Shown: piece by piece, positions 1 to 8,168 of the stretch
How positions within the stretch are numbered: the first letter of the stretch is position 1
How the letters are laid out: each line of letters opens with the position of its first letter
Origin: Edaphobacter sp. 4G125
Lineage (GTDB): Bacteria; Acidobacteriota; Terriglobia; Terriglobales; Acidobacteriaceae
DNA length: 64,000 nt
Assembly: GCF_014274685.1 (NCBI RefSeq)
Contig: NZ_CP060393.1
Span: 1,237,501 to 1,301,500, forward strand
Direction: 5' to 3'
Program-made: the position numbers and the translations under genes
The notes under the pieces: generated by a model
Told to the model about the DNA's origin: nothing
The model's input: the letters and a program-made list of their open reading frames with translations, nothing else
Databases searched by the model: none

Positions 1-222
1 GGATGGCAAATGCTAATCTCTGGAGGCGAAGCGCTGGATTACCCATGCCTTCCTTGCCAAGAGGTACACGCTCTGGTCAAGGTTGAGCGGCCAGTGAAGG
101 AATACTTAGTGGAGCTACAGCGTCGTGGTGTCACTCACCATGTAGTTGTCGCTCACGGCGACGTTCGGCGCGAATTACAAAAATTAGCGTCGGTCCTGCA
201 GATTGGATCGTTCGTTCTTTAA
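1..222 (+). CDS. C-terminal end of an L-fucose/L-arabinose isomerase-like protein (partial)
   Basis: The reading frame is open from the left edge of the window and stops at a TAA at 220-222, so only about the last 73 residues are visible. The tail contains 'THHVVVAHGDVRRELQKLA' followed by a short hydrophobic end, which resembles the C-terminus of the L-fucose isomerase-like sugar isomerases ('HH..L..GD.R.EL..LA..LG'). That family interconverts aldoses and ketoses in the cytoplasm. The next gene starts 18 bases downstream, which suggests one operon with the PIG-L deacetylase and the transporter pair. The assignment rests on a short tail only; the active-site part lies outside the window. Confidence 0.5.
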   Translation, partial: GWQMLISGGEALDYPCLPCQEVHALVKVERPVKEYLVELQRRGVTHHVVVAHGDVRRELQKLASVLQIGSFVL

Positions 223-240
223 CGAAAAGAGGATATTCGA

Positions 241-978
241 TTGAAAGCACTTGTTCTCGGCGCGCATCTCGATGATAGTGTCATTGCCCTCGGTGGAATA
301 TTGCGCAAAATGGCGAATGCGGGATGCGATGTAAATGTCGTTTGCTTCGGCCATAGTGATGAGGACTTTGCGGATATTGCCGACAAAGAAACGGCCGCGG
401 AGCGTATTACGGCTCAGGCTGTCGCAGCTCACAAGATCCTCGGAGTGAAGTCGTTTGAATGTTTCCACTATCCAGACTATGCAGTTCAGGAGAACCGAGA
501 GACATACCGGCTTTGCATTGAAAGTATCCGCAAATACGAACCGGATATCGTTTTTGGTCACTCCTGGAATGAATATTTTCAACATCGGGCGATGGCGCGC
601 TTGAGCTGCGACTCATGGTGGCAGGCGGCTTGGAGTTGCAGTGCCGATTTAGGACCGCCATGGTTCGCAAGGTCTCTTTACCATTTCGAGGTAATCCAAT
701 CGCTCTCAGAGCCAAGCGATATCGTCGATATTTCCGAAACTTTCGAGGCGAAGATGGCAGCCTGGCGATGCTTCCAATCGAGTTCGGATATCGTCGAGCC
801 GAAATCAGAGGATGAAAAATCTTCTCGTCGAAACTATGGCTCAACGATGGGATCGCTAACTGAGCAACTTGAAACGCGCGCTCGGTATTACGGAAGTCTA
901 ATTGGCGTTAGATATGCGGAAGCATTGAAGAGATCCGATTTCCTCCCCCGAGCAGTACATGACATCAAGCTTCTTTAA
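241..978 (+). CDS. PIG-L (LmbE-like) deacetylase family protein
   Basis: This 245-residue protein has the PIG-L signature right at its start: 'GAHLDDSVIALGG' at residues 7-19 corresponds to the zinc-binding AHPDDE motif, with P to L and E to S changes. A later 'HSWNEYFQHRAMAR' matches the second metal-binding segment, usually H-x-D-H. The family removes N-acetyl groups from sugars such as GlcNAc in lipid or small-molecule glycosides. The start is TTG, supported by an AGAGGA ribosome-binding site about 9 bases upstream. It sits between a sugar-isomerase-like gene and a transporter pair, which suggests processing of an imported or exported amino sugar (inference). The Glu to Ser change in the first motif could lower catalytic activity. 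Confidence 0.8.
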   Translation: MKALVLGAHLDDSVIALGGILRKMANAGCDVNVVCFGHSDEDFADIADKETAAERITAQAVAAHKILGVKSFECFHYPDYAVQENRETYRLCIESIRKYEPDIVFGHSWNEYFQHRAMARLSCDSWWQAAWSCSADLGPPWFARSLYHFEVIQSLSEPSDIVDISETFEAKMAAWRCFQSSSDIVEPKSEDEKSSRRNYGSTMGSLTEQLETRARYYGSLIGVRYAEALKRSDFLPRAVHDIKLL

Positions 979-992
979 AAAAGGTAACGACA

Positions 993-1469
993 ATGCCCTA
1001 TGGATTTCTTTTTCTGGCCGTAGCGAGCCTCGGCATGATCGGTGTTTTGCACAAGGTGGCGGATCATAGGCGATGCCGGCCAGAGGCCATCAATTTATTT
1101 ATCTTTCTTGGTGGCGTTGTAGTAATGAGCGTACTCTCCTTCTGGCGCTTCGGAGCTGCAGGCGTGCTGGATACCCCCCGTATCGCATGGGTTACTGCTG
1201 CGACGTGCGGTCTTCTTGCCTCTCTGGCCATCTTGAGCTTTCAGCGCGGAGTCCGGTACGGAAAAATATCAACAAGCTGGCTCGTTATTAATCTCTCAAT
1301 GGCCGTCCCTACTGTGTTATCGATTGTGGTCTACCGCGAAGAAATCACGAGACGACGAGCGGTTGGGTTGCTGTTGGCTGTTGCGACGCTTGTTATTCTT
1401 TGGCGGGAAAGAGTGCGAGAGGAAGCAAGCGGCGAGGTTATTGCCATTGCCCAAGTGCCGGAGAAATAA
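993..1469 (+). CDS. EamA/DMT-type membrane protein, half-transporter 1
   Basis: The 158-residue protein has about five hydrophobic segments (roughly residues 3-19, 34-50, 65-82, 95-112, 120-136) and a short charged tail. This matches one half of a drug/metabolite (EamA) transporter, where full-length members have ten segments in one chain. The gene begins 14 bases after the deacetylase and is followed 2 bases later by a second half-size membrane protein, so the two probably form a heterodimer in the inner membrane. The substrate is not visible; the neighbours suggest a sugar or aminosugar derivative. Confidence in the membrane-transport role is good, in the exact family moderate. Confidence 0.65.
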   Translation: MPYGFLFLAVASLGMIGVLHKVADHRRCRPEAINLFIFLGGVVVMSVLSFWRFGAAGVLDTPRIAWVTAATCGLLASLAILSFQRGVRYGKISTSWLVINLSMAVPTVLSIVVYREEITRRRAVGLLLAVATLVILWRERVREEASGEVIAIAQVPEK

Positions 1470-1471
1470 AT

Positions 1472-1891
1472 ATGTATCAGCGTTACATGGCATTGGCATT
1501 TGTTACTAATGGCCTCGGAGCTTATGGGCTTCGTGTTTTGGCCGGCGCGGGCCTCGGGAACCTAGAAACCCGATATTTAGTGATATGGTATTCGGCCGGC
1601 TCGATCCTGGCTCTCGCGGTTGCCATACCTCACTTGGGTAAGCTTGCGGTAAGGGAACTTGGCATCGGCATTTTGATGGCATTTTGTAGCGTTCTTGGAC
1701 AGACCGGTATGGCTCTTGCAATGTCGGGCGGAATTCCAGGCTACGTGGTTTTTCCTGTGGCAGTTGGAGGTGGTCTAATTTTAGTGGTGATGGTAGGTGT
1801 ATTTGTGTTTGGTGAGCGGCTGAGCCTCCTCATTGGTATCGGAATCGCAAGCGGTCTTGCATCTCTGATTCTTCTCGCACTGCCGAGTTGA
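1472..1891 (+). CDS. EamA/DMT-type membrane protein, half-transporter 2
   Basis: The frame is open upstream into the previous gene, but the ATG at 1472, two bases after the stop of the first half-transporter, is the natural coupled start. The 139-residue product has four to five hydrophobic segments and a glycine-rich motif ('GIPGYVVFPVAVGGGLILV') typical of the second half of EamA-type carriers. A Glu in 'VFGERLS' near the C-terminus matches the conserved 'GE' of the last EamA repeat. Together with the preceding gene it probably makes a two-subunit carrier. It is the last gene of this small operon; the downstream region is gene-poor. Confidence 0.65.
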   Translation: MYQRYMALAFVTNGLGAYGLRVLAGAGLGNLETRYLVIWYSAGSILALAVAIPHLGKLAVRELGIGILMAFCSVLGQTGMALAMSGGIPGYVVFPVAVGGGLILVVMVGVFVFGERLSLLIGIGIASGLASLILLALPS

Positions 1892-2431
1892 GCATCTACT
1901 GTTCTAGGAGTTCGCAGCAGGAATAGGACGCATTGCTCTCCGCGGGCCCCTTTGTACTGGACGATAAATCTTGGGTAAATTGGCTGCAGTATTGCATGAC
2001 ATATATCTGCGGTACGCGCCTCCGGGAACTTTGGAAGTTCCTGAAAATCTCAACTTGCTTCCCATAACCAGCTTTTCTTAGATAGTGCTTCTGTGTGCGG
2101 CGATCCGATACAGTCTGCGTGACAGAGTTACCCAGCTTGTAGCCAATTGTGTTGACTGTAGGCATGGCATTGGACATCTGCGTCCTGGCGGTCTCAATCG
2201 TGAAACGGGAATCATCGCTAGTATCCAGCCGCACAAGCCGGTACTCGGAGCGACAAGGAGAACCATCGTCGCCTTGCGGTATTTTGGCTTCTGAATATCA
2301 ACATCAGGTCTATCCCGGACTACTGGGAACCCAGGAAAGGCGTGAAGATTCTTCAATTGGGTGGGTGACCTTCCGGCAGCTTGATCGACTAGCTTTCTAG
2401 ATAGAGTTTCCACTTTCAGGATCTCGCTATA
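1892..2431. other. Gene-poor stretch after the transporter operon
   Basis: I see no recognisable gene here. On the minus strand a frame of about 140 codons (ending at 1896) reads like protein, for example 'EYRLVRLDTSDDSRF', but I cannot place it in a family and upstream stops interrupt it. It may be decayed coding sequence. Confidence 0.4.
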
Positions 2432-2708
2432 TCACTTCGGGCCGAAGTGTATGATGATTTCCTGTTTTCGCGCTGAAGTTGTTCTGGCGGCTGTTGCCAC
2501 CGTTGGGCAGCAAAGTGAGGAGATAGTCAGCCTGCATGAGGCGCCATCCAATGTGCGTACTCAGGGAGACATCGATGCCTCCACCGGTTGAGGCAGAGAA
2601 GGCATTTGCAGAGCCGGAGGAGGAACTGCTTTGGGTATAGAGGCTCCCATTGGCGTGGGCTCCGAAGGACAGTGTCGATTCCGGAACTTTGAGTGGTGCA
2701 GTCGACCC
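2432..2708 (-). pseudogene. Remnant of an outer-membrane beta-barrel protein (C-terminal part, frameshifted)
   Basis: Read on the minus strand, the segment encodes 'FSASTGGGIDVSLSTHIGW' followed by 'LMQADYLLTLLPNGG' and 'RQNNFS'. This is the ending of the small acidobacterial outer-membrane beta-barrel (OmpA-like porin) family, whose members typically end with a hydrophobic strand and a terminal F-G-x-x. In the present sequence the last strand is out of frame. Removing one base near 2458-2460 restores 'TGIIIHFGPK' and a stop at 2432-2434. An in-frame TGA at 2709-2711 cuts off the N-terminal part. The gene is therefore broken at both ends and is probably inactive. Confidence 0.6.
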
Positions 2709-3095
2709 TCAAAACCACACTTTCAATTAGGGGGTGCGTGTCATTCCGATCAGCTTGTCGGCTAGCAAGTCGCAAACATCGCAGGACTCGGGGATCTCCT
2801 TTCGCCTGTAAACATACATAAGACCTGGGTTCTTTGGAAAGATTGAAGCCGGAGGCGACGATCTCGACTCTTCAAGGAAAAAGCTTAATGACCACGAATT
2901 CCGAAGATGCTCCCGATACAGTAAAGCCCGTGAGGAGCATGAAACGTTCAAAGGCCCCTTCCGCCACGTATTTCCTGCGGGGAGTGTGACCGTTATAGCC
3001 CTTCGATTTCAATAGTTGAGCCCCTGTCTCACAATCGAGAAGGGGCTCGAAGAGTATGGAGCACCATAGCTAGCCAATGTCGGTCGTTCAATATC
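2709..3095. other. Gene-poor stretch between broken genes
   Basis: No recognisable coding sequence, RNA or repeat was found on either strand. It lies between two pseudogenes and is probably decayed DNA. Confidence 0.4.
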
Positions 3096-3398
3096 TCATT
3101 GTTTATTCAAGCTGCGAAGATAGTCGCCAAGCTCGGTGTGGATTTCAGGACGATCCCACATAAACTTTCTGGGGAATTGCCTAGTGAGAACATATGGAGC
3201 AGGTTCAGGCGGCATCATCCGTTTCATTTCAGCTTTTGTCGCGCGGTATTCGCCGATTCTGTACCCATACATATCAAGATGGCGTATCCCAAGTTTCAAA
3301 GCGACTTCGCATACACTCTTGATCTGAGCAGCCGTCGGGTACTTTGCGGGAGCGGTGCCTAACTCTTCAGCTGTTGGCAGACCAGAAGGTATAGATAA
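3096..3398 (-). pseudogene. C-terminal fragment of a glycoside-hydrolase-like (TIM-barrel) protein
   Basis: About 100 codons on the minus strand encode 'GIRHLDMYGYRIGEYR' and later 'FPRKFMWDRPEIHTELGDYL', ending in a stop at 3096. The pattern 'LG(I/V)RHLD.YGYRIG.YR' looks like the last barrel strand and tail of a bacterial TIM-barrel glycosidase-like protein. The frame continues upstream to 3584 but loses resemblance to protein beyond about 3398, where sequence from the opposite strand begins. The fragment appears to be the end of the same gene whose earlier part lies inverted at 3412-3790. No start codon or catalytic residues can be identified, so it cannot be functional alone. Confidence 0.5.
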
Positions 3399-3411
3399 TC
3401 TTTTTCTTGTC

Positions 3412-3790
3412 TCCAACCACCCGATGCACACTTTCGATTGCATAAGCGCGTGGTACTGGCTCAACTCCGCTCCCAAGACAGACTGGGAGGGAGATTTCGT
3501 CACGATGAAGCATCTAGGATTTACTGATGTGCTTCTATCCTGGGGGCTTGACACAGCGGGACTCATTACTCGCAAAGAAGACACGAAACAGGCAATGCGT
3601 TGGGCTCATAGGGCCGGCATGGGTTCTTACGTGATCGTCTGGCAGCCTGAAGCCAATTCTCTGCCACGCATCGCGGAGTTCGTTCACATAAACGCTGACG
3701 GCAAAGTGCTCGATTCATTCGATGTCTTTAATCCCACGTGGCGCTCGACTTACTGGAAAAGCTACCTCCAGGAGATCGCGAAGACATACG
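3412..3790 (+). pseudogene. N-terminal/central fragment of a glycoside-hydrolase-like protein, inverted relative to its C-terminus
   Basis: The plus-strand frame encodes 'HTFDCISAWYWLNSAPKTDW', then 'MKHLGFTDVLLSWGLDTAG', 'HRAGMGSYVIVWQPEANS' and 'FNPTWRSTYWKSYLQEIAKT', a sequence of barrel strands and Trp-rich loops typical of TIM-barrel glycosidases. The resemblance ends abruptly at about 3790, where a TonB-receptor gene from the opposite strand starts. The missing C-terminal end seems to be the minus-strand fragment at 3096-3398. The two pieces point away from each other, so an inversion plus deletion is the simplest explanation. Family assignment is tentative. Confidence 0.5.
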
Positions 3791-4320
3791 GTTCCCGGAG
3801 GAACCCCGGTGTAGGAAGTCTTCGGTCCAACAATGATGTTCGAGGCTGTAGCAGCCAGATCCATTGCGTGGCGCCCTATGATGGGCAAATTGGCAACTTT
3901 TTTCTCGTCTATTGTTTCGCCGATGACTGCGTCGTCGGTTGAAAGAGGCGGATTCGTTGCGGAGATTGTGACAGCAGAGTTTGTTGAGCCCACACGGAGC
4001 GTGATGTCGGTGCGCGCTGCTAGATTCAACTGCACAATGGTTCCCTTGTTCACGACCTTTTCGAAGCCGACCATTTCAACGGATACATCGTATGTTCCAG
4101 GTGAAACATAGGGTATTGAGTAATAACCCTCTCTATTAGTAGTCCCCGCATACGAAACGTTGGTGGCCATATTGACTGCGCTCACTGTAGCACCTACTAT
4201 GACGCCGCCCGATGGATCTGTGATGGTCCCCACGAGTGTGGTGTTGTTTGCGATTTGTGCCCAAATGCTGACGGAGAATGAAAGAAGTAACGTTAGGAGA
4301 AAACGATGCAACAAGTACAT
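3791..4320 (-). pseudogene. Truncated TonB-dependent receptor (Oar-like), N-terminal part only
   Basis: The minus-strand frame starts with a signal peptide ('MYLLHRFLLTLLLSFSVSIWAQ'), followed by a carboxypeptidase-regulatory-like beta-sandwich ('GTITDPSGGVIVGATVSAVN', 'NREGYYSIPYVSPGTYDVSV') and the beginning of the plug domain ('EKKVANLPIIGRHAMDLA'). This is the organisation of acidobacterial Oar-like outer-membrane receptors, which are normally 1000 or more residues. Here the match stops at about residue 176 ('SYTGVPPG'), exactly where the glycoside-hydrolase fragment begins on the other strand. The barrel is gone, so the gene is a rearrangement remnant. Confidence 0.7.
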
Positions 4321-5105
4321 AGATTGTCCTTCCTGTTTGCAGCAATTATTCCGGCGGATAAGCAGAACAGTCCGCTATCGTCGTCGCCCATTCAGGGATA
4401 TAAGTGAGGGTATGCCGCTCCGCACCCTCGGATGTCTCGTCCTGTAGGTTATGGAGGCCATAATGGGATACGGGGCAGGGATTACAAGCATCTTCAGATC
4501 GGAGTTCAGACCGCTGGACAAATTCTCTAATCTCTTATCTCCAGCTGCACGGATTCTCGATTTCGAAGACATATTATGCACTCCGCCTTGAAGGCAATGA
4601 TTCTGCCATCCCAATCATCGGTGCCGGTGGTAGGGTTCCCACCATTACGAGCCTCTAAATATCGCTTCCAGTCGTACAAGCGGTGATTCGTTATACCGCC
4701 AGAAATCATCACCAGCGCATGGATATAAATGAGAGCGTGCAATCTCTTAGTTCTTCATCAGATTGTGCTCAAAACTGTCTGAATGTGAGCGAGACCCCAA
4801 GCCTTTCGCACCGATACTTCGTGCATAGGAAACAGAAGAGAGGATGTCCGACAATGCACAGTAAAACATTCAAAGACATTCACCAAAGTGCAAACCTGCT
4901 TGTTCTGCCAAATGCTTGGAGCCTGCGACTCCTGGCCGCCTGTTGACCGACGGCTCCAAAATGTAAAACAACTGCCTTCGTTTCGTGCTTAGGAAAGTGT
5001 TGACGTCCGATTTCTCAACGAGTGTTTGGCGATGATGCATCAGCCGGCTGCATTACTCCCGAGCAGCGTGTTTCTCGGTATACATGCACATGCGCGTCGT
5101 ATTGA
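4321..5105. other. Gene-poor stretch upstream of the truncated receptor
   Basis: The part next to 4320 should be the former promoter region of the truncated TonB receptor, but I cannot mark a convincing promoter. No protein or RNA gene is recognisable in the rest. Confidence 0.4.
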
Positions 5106-5569
5106 GTTAGGAGTTACGTTGGCCTCGAACAGCCAGACAAGTGGACGGGAAAAGGGTGGTTTCGTAGAGGAGATGCGGTCACAATCGATTTGGAAGGGAT
5201 AGGTAAAAATCACGGATCGTCTGAAGGACCTGATCAGGTCGGGCGGGGAATGGATCAGCTCGGCCGACCGGCAGAATGCGTTGGTTGGACACACGGCGAT
5301 CCGAGAGGCGGCTGTCATTGCTGTGCCCCACCCGAAATGGCAGGAGCGCCCCCCTAGCTCTAGTGGTCCTGAAAGAGAATCTGACCGTTGACCCTTGCGA
5401 GGTGCGTTCCTTCCTGCAGCAAAACTTCGCGTCATGGCAAGTGCCCGATGCATTCATGGTTGTCGCGGGGCTTCCACATGCTTCAACCGGAAAGTTGCAG
5501 AAGAGCAACCTGCAGGAGCAGCTCAACGATTGGCGATGGGATACTGATCGCGGAGTTGCTGTGTCCTGA
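5106..5569 (+). pseudogene. Acyl-CoA synthetase (AMP-binding enzyme) remnant with two frameshifts
   Basis: Three successive frames together spell the last third of an AMP-forming acyl-CoA synthetase. The first (about 5106-5198) gives '[21 protein letters not shown]', the GWFRTGD motif region. The second (from about 5203) gives '[20 protein letters not shown]' and '[17 protein letters not shown]', the hinge and start of the C-terminal domain. The third (from about 5354) gives '[14 protein letters not shown]' and 'MVVAGLPHASTGKLQKSNLQ', where the Lys of 'STGKLQK' is the adenylation lysine. The first shift lies near 5199-5203 and the second is one extra C in a run of six at 5349-5354. The N-terminal two thirds are missing, so this is a dead gene. 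Confidence 0.8.
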
Positions 5570-5959
5570 CTGCTCCCTGACTTTGCTCAAGGGAGGCGCA
5601 GGGAGATCCGTTACATGCGCTCAACGAGTGATAATAGGGCAATGCACTCATCGAGCTTGCCCTGTGCTCTGCATTGTAAAATGTGCTCTTGAATCCGACT
5701 TTCCCACGCTTTGTCGTCCGTGTCGCGTTGATGCGACCCGTAAGTGTGGGTCCATTTGCGGGTCCAATAAGGGGCCCATAAGCGTTTCGTCGGATTCTTT
5801 TCCGCTCTTTAGCTCTTTGTTTTGTGCAGCTAAGTTACTCAAATTGCGTCAAAACGAGGATTGGGGTAGGTGAGATCATAAGTTCGACCATTCCAAGCTC
5901 AAGCCGCGATGCGGAGAACCAGCCCTCTAATGGGAATCGCAAAAGGTGTGTAATGCAGG
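5570..5959. other. Gene-free stretch left of the first tRNA-Phe repeat
   Basis: No gene is recognisable. It contains two GGGTCCA repeats spaced 12 bases apart (5748-5754 and 5760-5766), about 190 bases from the tRNA-Phe-derived repeat, described separately as possible integrase arm sites. Confidence 0.4.
5748..5766 (+). promoter_or_regulatory. Possible integrase arm-type sites (two GGGTCCA repeats)
   Basis: The heptamer GGGTCCA occurs twice with a 12-base period, that is, about one helical turn, followed by GGGCCCA at 5772-5778. The distance to the 48-base tRNA repeat (about 194 bases) is close to that of the TGTGTCC pair from the intact tRNA-Phe (183 bases). By analogy with lambda-type att sites these could be arm sites of a third, older element. 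This is inference. Confidence 0.3.
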
Positions 5960-6007
5960 TGGTGGCCAGAGACGGGATCGAACCGCCGACGCCGGCCTTT
6001 TCAGGGC
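5960..6007 (-). repeat. tRNA-Phe 3' fragment, direct repeat A (attachment-site copy)
   Basis: These 48 bases are identical to positions 40157-40204, the 3' part of the intact tRNA-Phe from the anticodon stem through the encoded CCA. The 5' part of the tRNA is absent, so it is not a functional tRNA. Such fragments arise when an integrative element recombines into the 3' end of a tRNA gene and brings a replacement end. This copy marks the far end of island 1. Confidence 0.85.
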
Positions 6008-7247
6008 TTCCTAGCAAGCGAACTAAGTAGTCTGGAATCAGCGGATATGTTGAGACGGTTAGCGTTATGCCCTTCTCGATTTAGGATCATCTGGGATTGT
6101 TTCGACCATACGATGATCGTGTATTGGTCGTGCGAGCCACGACCTCGTGGCGAATGTCCACCCCCACACAAACGTATCACTGGATCCCGATCTAGCGACC
6201 GCACAAACATGCGACGCCGTTCGGATCACAAATGGTTGTGCATACTCCCCCATACACTGAAGCAGAAGACGAAGCACATTGAAGATATCAGATCGCACGA
6301 ATCGAAGAGGACGCCCCTACAGCTTGTAATGGATGTACAGAAAGTGCTCGCGACCCTGATGTCATCATGGATCCGAGCCCACACTCTATAGCTTGCGGCG
6401 GTTCCGCATCCAAGTTGTTGATAAGAACCGTGGCTTGACTTTGCGAGCTCTCTCGGAACGTCGCGAGATCCTTGGCTCCATCGTCATCCCAGCGGAGTAC
6501 CTCGCTCTCTTCCCCACGGCTCAAATCAAAAAACTGCGAAGCAAATGTTAAGTTTGGTGCTGGGCTCAGCTGTACTGGTGATGTAAAAGCCCGACGAGGA
6601 TTTTCTCACAAGGCTTCTGTGCCTTTGTAGTAGATGCTGGCGGCCCAGGTCTGTGGATTGGGACAATTGTCGTTGTATCCAGCTAGACCGAAGCAGAGTT
6701 TAGCGCTGCTGCGTGTGAGTAAGGAGTTGAGGTAGATGGCCATGCCCTCCGGTTCGCGTTCTCCGATGGAGTAGCCGGCATTGGAGCTACTTTGCCAGGT
6801 AGTGCCTGTGTTTAGTTATATTTTTGGGGGAAGGTGTGGGGCTGGCTTGTGCGTCATTTCGTGGCGTATGGAAATCTTAGACGGGGGGATAGTTGGCGTT
6901 ATATACCCGGTACGGGCGGTTTCGATTCGCTCGCGATCGACTTCTATGGTGTTAGAGAGTTGCAAAGACGCAGCTCGCGACTGAGCTGGTTTCGTCGTCC
7001 TCCCAACACTGCGCGCGGTGTTGGATCAAATCAAGTACCACCTATAAACAGACTAATGTCCTTTCTTCAATTTTCCCCGAAGGGGCTGGCCTGGATAGTG
7101 GGGCATTGATTGACCTGCAGAGAAAGGCGAAAGACTGTGTATGCCTTAGGTCGAAAAATCGTGGCTGATTTTGAGTTCTTAGGATGCCTTCTGTCCTGAA
7201 ATAAGATTGGCATCCGTATGCTGCGAACTGCGGTTAGTCTTAACGCC
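6008..7247. other. Gene-poor left end of island 1
   Basis: About 1.2 kb without an intact gene. A short reading-frame remnant at 6606-6838 is listed separately; otherwise only short frames without recognisable homology are present. No integrase gene could be found where one might be expected next to the repeat. Confidence 0.4.
6606..6838 (-). pseudogene. C-terminal protein fragment of unknown family
   Basis: On the minus strand an uninterrupted frame without start codon reads 'SSSNAGYSIGEREPEGMAIY', then 'LCFGLAGYNDNCPNPQTWAA' and ends with a TGA at 6606-6608. Codon use and composition look like real protein, and an upstream in-frame TAA cuts it off. I do not recognise the family; it may be the tail of a secreted protein. 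Confidence 0.3.
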
Positions 7248-8168
7248 TCATTGCTGAGCGATGTGATTGCAGTCTCCATAGGTCCACTCGGGAGTGGCAC
7301 CCGGACGGCTTGCCACCAGGGCGCCGGCCGCGTTTGCGAAGCGGGCAATATCTTCAGTAAGCCACTTGGAGTGATATCCATGCAGGAACGCAGCTGCAAA
7401 AGCATCGCCCGCCCCCACGGTGTCGTGTACCTCGATAGAAAATCCGCTGTGGGTATCTACGGAGCCGCTGCTATAGATCAAGCAGCCTTCCGCGCCTAGC
7501 GTTACGCACATCGTATCGATGTCGTATTCGGAGGTCCATTGCTGACAGAAGGATGTGAGATCGAAGGTTTGCGATGAGGGATGAGCGAGTCCAGACAGGA
7601 TTTTTGCTTCATCGAGATTGAGCTTCATCACATGGCAACGATGGCTCAATCGCTGTACCAGCGCATAGTTCCAATGACCCGTACGAAGGTTCAGATCATA
7701 GAAGCAACGAACATTTGGCTGGGTGTAAATGAGTTCCGCGATGAAATCTTCCAGAGCAGGTTCCGTCTGAAGAAGGGTTCCAAAGTAGATCCATTCGATC
7801 AATCGCAGAGTTTCTGCGGAGATGGAAGATGTACTGGTGTCGATGCGATCAAATGCGACAGGGCGGGGTATATGGAACGTCGTTTCTCCGCTAGGAGTGG
7901 ACTCGACGAGCGCGATGCCTGTCGCCTCGCCGGGCACAATTTGAACGGCCTTCGTGCTCAATCCAAGAAGCTTCATTGCATCGATCGCTCGATAGCCGCG
8001 ATCGTCTGCGCCGACGCCGGTAATCAGTGTGGCTGCGCCACCGAGACGCTGAATATTTGCGCTGAAATTAAGCGAGGCTCCGCCGAGAATCTCTGTGCCG
8101 TCAAATATGTCCCAGAGGATCTCACCGACAGCGAGCACACGTATCCCCTCCCCTGTAGTATTTCTCAT
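7248..8168 (-). CDS. PfkB-family sugar kinase, probably fructokinase
   Basis: The 306-residue protein has the ribokinase/PfkB layout: an N-terminal substrate-binding 'LAVGEILWDIFDG' and 'GGASLNFSANIQRLGG' (about residues 12-45), and the C-terminal signature 'DTVGAGDAFAAAFLHGY', in which the Asp of GAGDAF is the catalytic base. The family phosphorylates sugars with ATP in the cytoplasm. It starts directly after the stop of the MFS transporter with no spacer, so it is the last gene of a three-gene minus-strand operon. Next to a mannitol-dehydrogenase family enzyme its likely substrate is fructose, giving fructose 6-phosphate (inference); other ketoses remain possible. Confidence 0.85.
   Translation of the reverse strand: MRNTTGEGIRVLAVGEILWDIFDGTEILGGASLNFSANIQRLGGAATLITGVGADDRGYRAIDAMKLLGLSTKAVQIVPGEATGIALVESTPSGETTFHIPRPVAFDRIDTSTSSISAETLRLIEWIYFGTLLQTEPALEDFIAELIYTQPNVRCFYDLNLRTGHWNYALVQRLSHRCHVMKLNLDEAKILSGLAHPSSQTFDLTSFCQQWTSEYDIDTMCVTLGAEGCLIYSSGSVDTHSGFSIEVHDTVGAGDAFAAAFLHGYHSKWLTEDIARFANAAGALVASRPGATPEWTYGDCNHIAQQ

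Noticed and set aside
5824..6030. 68-codon frame ending in 'VARDGIEPPTPAFSGLPSKR'
   Set aside because: This peptide is the well-known false translation of tRNA 3' ends; the DNA is the tRNA-Phe fragment.
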